A DNA stretch of 31,332 bases from JAGMES01 sp023128035 (GTDB lineage: Bacteria; Bacillota; Halanaerobiia; DY22613): the NCBI GenBank assembly GCA_030627905.1, contig DAOVRZ010000069.1:1-31332 (forward strand), read 5' to 3'. Positions within the stretch are counted from its first letter, which is position 1. Each line of letters opens with the position of its first letter. Below the pieces are notes generated by a model, which did not search any database, was not told the origin of the DNA, and saw only the letters and a list, made by a program, of their open reading frames with translations. Made by a program: the position numbers and the translations under genes. Positions 1-10,700 of the stretch are shown in pieces.

Positions 1-16
1 ATGGTATACTGTATAA

Positions 17-106
17 GATAACTCTCCACTGATGACGTATCTCCTTTGTAGATTTAAGCACTCTTAAAGGATATCACAAAATCAGCTTGGAGTGTTATCT
101 TTTTTT
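17..106 (+). terminator. Large hairpin followed by a T-run, terminator-like
   Basis: GATAACTCTCCACTGAT (17-33) is nearly complementary to ATCAGCTTGGAGTGTTATC (81-99), and seven T follow at 100-106. The 47-base loop is longer than in a simple intrinsic terminator, so this could instead be the 3' end of a structured RNA or an attenuator. It points rightward, toward the end of the pseudogene on the opposite strand, and would end transcription entering from the left edge. No coding sequence was recognised in bases 1-242. Confidence 0.35.
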
Positions 107-242
107 ATAAAAGTATTTGGAGAACTCTTGACTGTCCAGTACACTATATAAAGGAAATATACAAAGAAACAAGTACTATATGTTGTTTGTCTTGTGTGGA
201 TATAACCTTTTTGTGGGCGAATCAACAAATTACTTTTTTAAA

Positions 243-846
243 TTATTCACCCATTTTACATGAGTAAATATAAGTAATCCCAAGATGTTCGAACAAATAC
301 CCAAGTAACCCCATTATACTGATCAAAATAATAGTACTGCTATTTTGACTGAGTTTACTAATTAATAAGTAACCAACTAAATACCCCAAGAAAAATAATA
401 TACTAATGATAGGCACCATTTTATTGTTCTGTTCAGATGTTTTTTTTGAAAGCGTCCTTTTCTATAGTGCAACGTTAGTACAGCAATTATTATGTAAAAT
501 AACAATGAAAATATAATAAATAGCAAAGATATTATTTTAAGATAGAAACAATAAAATGATAGGCATATTCCCATACAAACTAATGAAACAAAAATTGCTG
601 AAAAACTTTTATATAACATAACAGAAGGCTTTTTTATCTTTTTTTTGCGACCCGATAACTAATCTCCAAATCATAAAACCCAAAATATTTGGTAAAATGT
701 AAGTATAAATATTCTAGATTGCGTTAAAATATAAATTGATAATAAAAAGATACCACTAAAAAACACTGTTATTATAATAAATCATAAAATTTCATTTTCT
801 AGTTTATTAATATCTCCAACCTGCTCTTTACGACTCTTTTAGCCAT
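243..846 (-). pseudogene. Decayed copy of the RHS immunity-like membrane protein
   Basis: This is a full-length but broken paralogue of the intact membrane protein at 1073-1669. The piece at 377-619 contains LYKSFSAIFVSL and FYIIIAVL, against LYRSFSGIVVSL and FYVIIGVL in the intact gene. Past an 8-base A homopolymer (T-run at 440-447 on the plus strand) similarity continues in another frame, with LISKLSQN and LGITYIYS matching LISNLNQN and VGITFFYR, and ends at a TAA at 243-245. The N-terminal third (about 640-800) needs at least two more frame changes and reads through a TGA before a membrane-like stretch. A plausible old start ATG at 844-846 gives about 604 bases, close to the 597 of the intact gene. 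It is best read as the dead immunity gene of a displaced toxin/immunity cassette. Confidence 0.8.
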
Positions 847-876
847 TTTTTCTCACTAATTTAAATTTAGTTATAA

Positions 877-913
877 TTATATAAGAGCAAATATATTATC
901 TGCTCTTATATAA
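877..913. repeat. AT-rich perfect inverted repeat (hairpin copy 1)
   Basis: TTATATAAGAGCA (877-889) and TGCTCTTATATAA (901-913) form a perfect 13-bp stem with an 11-base loop. It lies between the toxin-tail stub and the dead membrane-protein gene. The same stem sequence occurs at 1695-1740 in the same relative place of the intact cassette. There is no T-run on either side, so it is not a classical terminator. Confidence 0.8.
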
Positions 914-975
914 TTTCTTTTAAGGCTTAATTATTCAATTAATGACAGTTTTTCATCCATATTAAGACCCTTCTT

Positions 976-1072
976 TCAAGATTCGTCAACCAATTTCATA
1001 CCAAAAAAAGCACCTCCAAAACCTACAACCTCACCAACTGGCCGCTTATTCCTACATAAGTGCTAGCTTTAG
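976..1072 (-). pseudogene. Stub of a second glycine-zipper RHS/toxin C-terminus
   Basis: Directly after the stop of the intact membrane protein, about 33 codons can be read across one frameshift. The first frame gives STYVGISGQLV and the second GEVVGFGGAFFGMKLVDES, followed by TGA at 976-978. The Gly-rich, small-residue pattern resembles the last part of the RHS protein (AVGGFVAGFIISV), although the two sequences are not alike in detail. No start codon or ribosome binding site is present. Its position before hairpin copy 1 and the dead immunity gene repeats the order seen in the intact cassette (toxin end, hairpin, membrane protein). I therefore infer that it is the remaining tip of an older, displaced toxin C-terminus. 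Confidence 0.6.
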
Positions 1073-1669
1073 TTATTTTTTCATACGATAAAAAAAAGTA
1101 ATACCTACAAGTTCAAATAAAAACGCTTGAAAGCCTGCCGCAATAATTAATACAACTAAAATTCCATTTTGATTTAGATTGCTAATCAACATTTGTCCTG
1201 TAAAGAGACCAAATAAACCAAAAGACGCGCCAACTCCTGCAGCAATTTTTTTATTGCTTGCTGATGGTTCTTTTAGAACACTTTTTCTTTCACGAATAAC
1301 CCAAAGAACTCCAATAATTACATAAAACAAAATCAAAATTAAGGTAAATAGTAAGAATTTCATCTTAAGATATAAGTAAAAAATTGTTAAACATAAAATT
1401 AAGGAACTTAATGAGACAACTATTCCTGAAAAGCTTCTATAAAGAAAGACCTGCTTCTCATTAAGTTGTTTATTAAATCTAAGTATTATGGCCCAAACGA
1501 TAAGTGTAAATATTAAAAATAAAAATATAATTAAAACTATTGTTGAATGGATTTGAGAATAAAATAACCCAAAAGATATAGAACCAAATACAATAGCTAA
1601 AAAAGAAGCATCACAAACATCTTTCTTAATATTTTTAGTTTCTTCTTTCATTATATTTTCCTTTGACAT
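1073..1669 (-). CDS. Six-helix membrane protein, probable immunity protein of the RHS toxin
   Basis: This 198-residue protein has a short charged N-terminus and about six hydrophobic segments (near residues 21-38, 43-63, 80-100, 103-124, 142-162 and 168-192). I chose the ATG at 1669 because AAGGGAAGTG lies just upstream; a longer reading to 1714 would run through the hairpin. It starts 82 bases after the stop of the RHS gene. I do not recognise a named family. A multi-helix membrane protein encoded directly after a glycine-zipper toxin is the arrangement known for membrane-depolarising toxins such as staphylococcal TspA/TsaI and streptococcal TelE/TipE, so an immunity role in the inner leaflet or membrane is inferred, not shown. 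A decayed paralogue at 243-846 supports cassette turnover. Confidence 0.65.
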   Translation of the reverse strand: MSKENIMKEETKNIKKDVCDASFLAIVFGSISFGLFYSQIHSTIVLIIFLFLIFTLIVWAIILRFNKQLNEKQVFLYRSFSGIVVSLSSLILCLTIFYLYLKMKFLLFTLILILFYVIIGVLWVIRERKSVLKEPSASNKKIAAGVGASFGLFGLFTGQMLISNLNQNGILVVLIIAAGFQAFLFELVGITFFYRMKK

Positions 1670-1694
1670 TGTATCACTTCCCTTGCTTAACTTA

Positions 1695-1740
1695 ATTATA
1701 TTATATAAGAACAATTTTAACTGCTCTTATATAATATAAT
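1695..1740. repeat. AT-rich inverted repeat (hairpin copy 2) between toxin and immunity gene
   Basis: The 19-base arms 1695-1713 and 1722-1740 pair with a single mismatch and leave an 8-base loop. The inner 13 bases match hairpin copy 1 at 877-913 apart from that mismatch. It sits in the gap between the RHS stop (1751) and the immunity start (1669). It could stabilise or attenuate the transcript, or mark a cassette exchange point. Confidence 0.8.
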
Positions 1741-1750
1741 TTCAATAAAA

Positions 1751-4700
1751 TTAGAATACATTATCAATTACATAATCAATACCTTGTTTAGTCCATTCCT
1801 GAACCCATCCTTTAGGTGTATTCCCATAAATAACCACACCATCACATGCTACACTAATAATAAACCCTGCAACAAAACCACCGACAGCACCCGTTAAATT
1901 ACCTGCTCCTGGAATGATTGATCCAACAGCACTACCCGCTGCCGATGTTGCAAAAGCTGTTCCAAATATTAATCCAATGTTTACAGTAATATCCGCGACA
2001 TGTTCAGTTGCACTCGCTGGATTTTCACCGAAAAAATTATTATACTCATCAACTATTATTGGCAACGCGTATCCACCATACTTTCCAACAGTTGCAAATT
2101 TTTTAGCAACTCCACCAATTACTTTTGTGTTTATTGCTTTATTTTTTGCAATCCAATTAACGCTCTTACCTAAAGTAATTGCCATTTCATCTACATGCCT
2201 ATTAGCTGCATATGTAATGCCCTCCCAAATTACTTCTTCGGCAGATGTAACTATCCCAATCAAATTATCAGGCGAAGTTACCGCATTTGCAGGAACAAAT
2301 TCAAAAGCCACTTCTGTTGGCGGATTGATAGGTGCAGAACTTGTAGGTTTAGCACTCTCTGATATTGTAACTATCAGAATATATTCATTCTCAGCAAAAT
2401 TATAGTTTTGTAGCATCAACTTATTAACTCCGCTACCAACTGCTGAATCTAAAGCAAGCATAGTCATTGAATCCAACTGACCAGTAGCTTCAAGTCCTAT
2501 TATTTTCTGGAAATCAGTTATAGCCTGACCTGTCATTTTGCCTATTTTTCCATCAACCCCATTTTTATTTAGACCATAAGCACCTAAATCGTACCCCAAC
2601 ATGGCAAGAGATGCCTGAGCTTTTGTAACTTCATCAACTGGTACTCCTTGAATCAACGAATCCCTTTGATTCCATTTAGCTTTTACTCCTCTTGCGTCAC
2701 TCTTGAAGAACATGGATGTAAAATTGAGGAAATCTGCATATGAATGACCTGATGGGTCAACATATCTCATAGGATTGTTAGCTGTATAAGTATAAAGGTT
2801 CAACGTCTGTGGATTTGAAATATTTCCTTGATAGTCATCTTCACGTATAAATCTTCCAATCTCTGGGTCATAATAGCGAGCATTGTAATAATATAGACCT
2901 ATATTGTCCTCCTCAATCTGCCCAGTATATTTAAATCCTGCTTCTACCTGCTGTTCTGTTTTTTCAAAACTCCCCGGTTTGTACAGATCCTGTCCAAAGG
3001 AAGTATAATTTTGTTCAAATACTACCTGGCCTTCTGCATCTGTCATCAACATTGTTGATCCAAGATTATCATGGTTGTAGTAATAGTAAACTTCTTCATT
3101 TGAGGCAAAAATTCCTTCTACCTTTGCCAAACATCTTCCATATGCATAAATATAAAAAAATTCTTTATCTTCATGTTTCTCATAAACTAATTGACCCAGA
3201 TAATTGTAAATATAATAGATTATCTGACCTCGTTCTTCAACCATTAATCTCTTACCTGTGAAATCATATCCATAACTGGCGACTTTGTCTGCTTCTCTTT
3301 TTCCATTCTTAAATACATCGGTAAGCCTATTTTTAGCATTATATTGATATTTCCAATATGTACTATTATCTTCCGATTGTAAAGTGAAGTTTATATCTTC
3401 ACCATTCATGGAATAACTATTTCCCTTGGCAATTAAGTTACCCACCTGATCGTATTGATAAGCTTTCTTATCATTTGACCCCACTCTCAACAAACCATCA
3501 ACATAATTACCTGTAGAAGGAATCAAATTTTCTACAGTTTGACTTTCTCTAGTCTTTAAGCGATTACTGTTAGAGTAATACTCATATCCATAAGTAATAC
3601 TGTAATCAGAAGTCGGGTCAGTATAAGTTTCGGAAATCCTATTTCCAACTTGGTCATAGTCATACGTGATCTGAGTTCGGTTATATCTACCGTAAACCTT
3701 GACCATATTTTTGATTAAATTACTAAACTCAGCTTTATTGATAACTTCCCGTGTGTCTACAGTGCGATCGTCAAAGTTAGAATGAATCTTAATTTCACCA
3801 GCTTCAATCATTGCTTTTAAAGTAAGTATAATCTTTCCAGTAGTGTCAAGATCATAGACCCAATCATTTTCATGAATCTCAATGAAATCATCACCCATAA
3901 ATCTTCGATATAAAATGCGAATACTTCCTTTTTTGATCCTATGTTCTCCAAATGCTGCTGGAATCAATTCAATACGGCCTATAGTCTGTAATGTCTCAAA
4001 CTTCAGACCGATTGTACTTGCTGCATAGTCAAAATCTACTGCTTTATCGTCAATCTCATAGTCCAAATTTCGATTTATAAAGTAATCTGTATCAACATAA
4101 CCTTTTTTTGCGGGTTGGTCTACCAGAAGTGTACCATCTACTTCTGCTGTTTTAAGACGGTCAAGATCATCATAGGTATATACATTATTATTACGATGAG
4201 TTATATTTCCATTTTCATCATAAGCATAGTTCAAATCTAACAGTTCTTGACCGTAAGAGTTTTTGACCTGTATTTTTTCAGGCCGACTCAAAACTTCTGG
4301 AGTGATTAACGTAGTTACTCCGTTGTTGTAAGTCATTTGAACCAAATTTCCTACTAGGTCATATCGAATATTTTTAGCAATCTTGAATTTTTCTGCAAAA
4401 GTCGCTGTAACCTGACTTATACCAACTAGCTGATTCAAGTCATTATAGTTGTACTTAATCCAATCATTTCTGTTTGGGTACTTAATCGCGTTAAGATTAC
4501 CTAGAAAGTCATACTGATACTCTGTAGTGTAAGAGTTGTTGTCAACACTCCGTTTTTCCATTGTAATTCGATTCATCTTATCATAAATATACTCCAAACT
4601 ACCCAAACCATCTACTGCTATTTTCAGATTACCAGTCTGATCATAAATAAAATTTGCCCGTTCATCCAGTTCATAGCCTGCTGGTACTATTTCAACTGAT

Positions 4701-7700
4701 ACAAGATTCAAGTCAGGTATCTGATAGTTTTCACTTGCAGGTCGGTAATATACCTGTTCTTTCACCTGAGCATTCTCGTAATAACTGATAGATGTTACAT
4801 TATCTTTTGCATCAATACTTGCCATAAGGTTGGACACTTTGTTATATGCAAATTTCCGTCTCATAACATCTCCAGCTCTGACTTTAACTTCATCTACCAA
4901 CTGATTTAAATTATTATATTTATAATCTGTTGTAAGACCATTTGCCATTACTTTTTGAACCAGGTTAGCATTGGGATCATAGTAATAATTGGTACTATAA
5001 CCAGTTGGTTCAAGAACCTGAGCAATTTTATTCAGTCCATTATAGTAATACCTAGTTGTAATTCCTCTTGCATTAATAAGAGCAGTCTGATTTCCAATAG
5101 CATCATATTCATATCTTTCATAATTTCCATCTGGTCTTATAACTTTGACAAGTCTACCAAAACCGTCATACTCGAACTCTAAGTTATTTGTTTCCACTGC
5201 CATGCCCTGAACTGGAGGATATATCTCTCTCGTTTTATTTCCAACTTTATCATATTCATATTCAATTTTATAGGTTAAGTCGCCAGTCCCTCTTGTTATA
5301 GATTCAACCCAATACTGAGGAGTATAATCATATTGAGTTAACTGCAGCTTCGAGTCTGAGAACTCCGGCCCTGGCTGTACAATCTCGAACCTCTTATTAC
5401 CTACCATATCGAATTGTATCTCATGGATATTTCCCATTAAATCAGTATTTTTAATATTTCTACCCAGACTATCGTATTCCATTATGGTCGTATATTCTGG
5501 ATTTAAGCGGTAGGTCTCACCAAAAATGTCTATTTCACATCCATCAAAATTTGCTTTGTCGGCTTTGACAACACCTCTTGGGTCTATAAGAGCAGTCTGA
5601 TTGCCAAGTTCATCATATTGATGATAAACAATTTGTCCCAATTGATCAATTTCAGCTAATTCCCAACCACGAGGATGATAAACTTTCTTCACTTCGTACC
5701 CCTCAGGATCAACTACTCTAATTGGGTGACCGGCAGTATCATAATAGCTTTTAGTCACCAGATTTTCTTTATTCTTATTCGCTATTGTTTGTGTAACTCT
5801 TCCTGCGGCATCATAGACATATTCAATACGATGATCACCAAATATAGGAGTAGCTACCCCATTTGGAGTAATCTCTGTAATTTGACGCCCTAAATCATCA
5901 TAATCATATTTAATCGTTGAACGATAGTTCACCACCAGACTAGTATTGGGTAGAATCATCTCTGTCTCTGGTAACTTCTTCTCAACTAGTTGGTTCAAAT
6001 CATCATAGATGAAAGTATAAGCCTGACCTTTTCCATCTACAGCTGCCACCTGATTACCAAGCTCATCAAAAGTAGCATGGGATAAATATCTTTGTCCATC
6101 ATCATATTTTGCAAACTCAATAACATTTTCGTTCCAATCCTTTATCTCCTCCGTTATTCTTCCCGAAGGATCGATTACTTTCCGTTTATTACTAGTTTTA
6201 TCATATTCTATAAGCAAATGGTTATTGCTACTATCAAACTTAGCTTTATATTTCGTTTCATCTGGATAATAGATATCAGTCATTCTATTAAAACCGTCAA
6301 AAACTTTAAAGGTAACAAAGCCCTCTGCATCAACAATTTTAGTCCTATTACCAACTTTATCATAACCAAAGATCGTAACAAACGGTGAAGTCTGCTTTTG
6401 ACCATCAATCGTCTGCAGTTCACTTGCCTTTAAGTACTGCTTTAATGCAATCCATCGACCCATACCGTCATATTCATATTTGGACATATTTAGAATTTTA
6501 GGATTTTCATTTTCTGGTATAATAGTTTCAATCAATTGTACAGTATTAATCGCATCATCAATGGTGGTAGTACCTAAAATCAGATTAACTACAGTGGTAG
6601 TATTTTTAATATCATTATAAATTTGCACTTTAATTGGATTATCTTCCCTATTTAAATAAGAATCTGGGTTTAAACTACCAATAGTTCCACAGAAAATATC
6701 ATTTTCATCTGGATAAATAATACTTACCAAACGCCCCAATATATCATAGCTATAAGTGTACAAAGCGCCATTGGCGTCAATCTCCCATTCTTTGACTCCC
6801 AAAAGTTGATTATAACCATATTGGACAACAATCTTTGGTTGTAAATTACCATCAGCATCAAGGCCAGCATCTTTTATAACTTTTAGAGGGTATAAATGAT
6901 TTGCATCGTAGATAGATTCCGAAATATTGCCCAATGCATCAGTAACTTTGATTATATTACCATAATCATCATGTTCAAATCTAGTCTTAATCCAACTACT
7001 TCCATGTCTTTTTGCTTCTGCTTTTATGTTTCCATTACTGTCATACTGATAATGAATCTGTTGAGGAATATTTGTTTTATTAATAGGATCATGATTAATC
7101 ACAAATTGATCTGCTAATAAATTATGAATTTTTGCACTTACTTCTGGCTGACTTTCATCGTAATCTATAAAACGTGGATCAGAAGGCTTTTCAGAACGAG
7201 CATTTAAATAGTAATAATAAAACTCTGCTCCACTTTCACTATTATAGGAATAGGTCACATTCCCCCAGATATCATAAGAAAATTGATCATAATACGAAGG
7301 TTTCTCTTGACCATTATGGTACACAATTTTTTCTATAATAGCATTTTGCTGATTGTACTTATACTCTTCTTTTATATTTGGAATTTCCGTATTGGTCGAA
7401 TCTCCTCTTATATTATAGATTCGCTTGACAGTATTTAACCCATCATCGTTAAATTCCATCTCAATCCGTTGGTAAAGTTTGTTGATGACTGCTTTAGTAA
7501 TCTGATTATCATCATTATATGTGAAGTCATAATCAACAGGATCAATTTCTTCTATTTCACTGGAAGATAAATATTTTATATTGTCTAAGAAGGTTATTCT
7601 CTCAAACGTATAGCTTTTTGAATATCCTTTCTGGGTATAGGTGTACTTATAACCCATTTCGTCTACATCTTCCCCACTTTTATCAATGGTTTTCCGTTCA

Positions 7701-10700
7701 TAATCTGTAACAATACTATAGCTATATTTACTTATTCCTCCCATAGGATATTTAATTTTTTCTAGAACTGAGATATTATAATCCTTAATGTTTCCATCTT
7801 CTTCAGTTATTTCTCCATTATATGGATCCATATTCGGATCTTCATAATCCCATTTTGTCGTCACTTCATAAGCTCCACCATATCTCACAGAAGAATTCTC
7901 ATAAGAATAACTGGTTACCCGATTCATCCTGTCTGTTACTGAATTTAAAAGATTATTGACATAACCATAAGTAACAAACTTTACACTATTTACGTAAATC
8001 CCTGTGATATGATTAGCAGAGTAGCTAAATCTAATCTCTCTTCCTACACTGTCAATGATTTTGCTTATTTCACTATATTTATCTGTATTGTCACTGTAAC
8101 TGATGTTAATTATGTTATTACCAGTAAGATCAATCATTCTAATTAAGCGACCATGTTCATCAAACTCATATTTTCTACCATCTTTAAAATAAATCTCATA
8201 GCTAATATCTTCCCAGAAGACAACATAGTTATTTTTCTGCTTTTTATAGGCAGTGAAATGATTGCCTTTATGATATTCAAAGTTGTTTGTTCGATAACCA
8301 TCGATTTTCTCACCCTTGTTCCAATCCACTTTGATAGCTGTACCATCTTCGAGATAGATATATTCTCCATGACTGTTATCGACAATCCTTGCTAAATTCA
8401 ATCTCCACCCATCACCAAAACTAGCGTAAACAGGTTTACCTGCTTCCAATCCATCCCAAGCTGCCTGATTAGAGTTATAAATTCGACCAAGACTTAAATT
8501 AAAACCATTTCTTCCAGGAAGGCTAACATCTACTGTATTAATGTTCAAAGAAGCAGACCCAGTAGAGACAAATTCCTGATTGTTATTAAAATACGAATTA
8601 TATGGAGCAATTCCCAGGTCATTATAACTTTCTGCTGCTGGAGAGTAATTCTCGGTTACCTGTACACTATACATTGAGAAGTGATTACTGTTGACAGTTA
8701 TTTTATTCTCAAAAATATCCACTTCCACTTTTGGCATGATAACCCAGAGGCTATCCAGTTCATTGTAATAATAAACATCCAGGTCTAATTCTGAATAACC
8801 TTCAGGAATTAAAGTTTCATCATACCCCAGACTAATGGAAATCTCTTTCTCGAACTGGGGTTCTTCTTTTAGCTGACCTTGTTCATCAACAATGTCTAAC
8901 TTATAGATTTTGCTTACTTTTGGTCTGATTACCTCTGGTACTTCATTATCTTCTGCTGTTACAATTTGGATAGTTCCACTTTCTTCCATAGCATCTGCTG
9001 GAATATTTACTGCAACGTCGTCACCATACTGGACTTCTCCACCCTCTTCTGGAATTACTTCCACACTGGCGATACCTACCTTTTCGGTTAATGCTGCTGT
9101 TGGCAAGCTAATATTTTCCACATGATCTACAGCTTCTAGATAATAGGTATATTCATTTTCATTAACCACATCAACATCCAAAAATTTTGGTTCTTTAATT
9201 GGTTCAATATACTTAACCTCTGTATCTTCCCAGACTGGCTGGCGATAAAGACGGTATTCTATCAAATCTTCCTCTGTATTAGCAATCCATTTGATCAGTA
9301 CCTCCCCATCTCCTGGACATACTTTAAAATCTGCTGGAACTTCTGGAGGAGTGGTATCAACATAAACTTTAGTCGTTCCAATCGTCTCCAGTTCTACATT
9401 ATCAATCGCCTTGATTGTAATATCGTGTACTCCATCTTCTAATACAGGCAATTGATATGGACTTTCAACTGTTACAAATCCTCCATCATCAATCTTGAGC
9501 TTGAAATGATTAATTCCAGAATCTCGATCGATTGTAGTAAAACTAATGATAGGTTGATTTACTTTGTCCCAATCAGCTGGATCAGCTAAAGGCACGAACT
9601 CCTCTGGTGATGTAGTATCAACATAGACCTGAACTGTACTAATCGTGCTTAAACCAACATTGTCTATAGCTTTAACTTTTATAGAATGAACACCATCATT
9701 AAGCTGAGGTAAAGTAAAAGGACTTTCAACCTCTAGATATTCTTCGTCATCCACTTTCAGTTCATAACGACTGATTCCTGAATGCTCATCAACTGTACCA
9801 AAGGTGATAACTGCCTGAGTAATCTGACTCCATTGGTTAGGGTTAGCGACTGCTTCAAATTCTTGAGGAGGTGTTGCATCTACATAAACTTTGATTGAAG
9901 TACCCACAGTCTCCAACCCAACATTGTCAACTACTTTAACTCGAATCGTATGGATTCCATCTTCTAAAACAGGTAATGTATATGGACTTTCTGCGAAAAC
10001 ATAGTCTTTTCCATCAATACTAATTTCATAATGATTTATTCCCGCCTGATCATCTGTAGTACAGAAACTGACCACAGGCTGAGTGAGTTGGCTCCAATTA
10101 GTAGGGTCTGCTGTTGGTGTAAAAGGATTTGGCGGAGTTGAATCCTGGATTAAACAGATCGATTCACTGCTTTCATGACCCAATTCATCAATAAACCTAA
10201 AAGTGAACTCATTATATCCAGGCTGTAAATTTACAGGATAAGAGAAGTTTTCACTTTCTATTACAAATTCCTGTCCATTTACAAATAACTCACATCTAGA
10301 GTAATCCTCTACATATCCATTGATTATGATGAAGTCCATCACTTCTCCAAGTACCCGATTATTGTAGTCTTCCGCAAAATAGATAATTGGTGCTTGTTGA
10401 TCTCGACGAATATAGATCGTTTTAGCCTTGGATAAACCTCTTTCACTTACCGCTTTTACCGTAACTGGATTAACTCCTTCTTCAAGTTGGTGGTTAATCT
10501 GAAAATATGTAAGATCAGTGCCAAACCATTGGTCGTTCAGATATAAACTATTGGTTGGTAAATCTGTCGTTCCTTCGATCAGAACCTGATCAGCTTCGGT
10601 CAAATATCCATCAATTGGTGAGTTGATTTCTACTATTGGAGTTGGCTTTAAAGTTACAACAACTTGATTTTGACTAACAAGCTTTCCATTTTTATAAGCT

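Noticed and set aside
1670..1714. Longer N-terminus for the immunity-like protein (start at 1714)
   Set aside because: The extension runs through the hairpin, has no ribosome binding site, and is not hydrophobic or conserved in the decayed copy. The ATG at 1669 has AAGGGAAGTG.
877..1740. Hairpins at 877-913 and 1695-1740 as intrinsic terminators
   Set aside because: The stems are almost purely A/T with no T-run on either side. The second lies between a toxin and its presumed immunity gene, where full termination would be harmful.
1914..2405. 163-codon plus-strand frame opposite the RHS toxin tail
   Set aside because: It is the reverse reading of Gly/Ala/Val-rich codons of the toxin tail, with no ribosome binding site or matching domain.
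8143..8395. Overlapping 80-codon frames on both strands inside the RHS gene
   Set aside because: Both lie within the YD-repeat coding region, whose own frame is continuous and convincing. They lack ribosome binding sites and family features.
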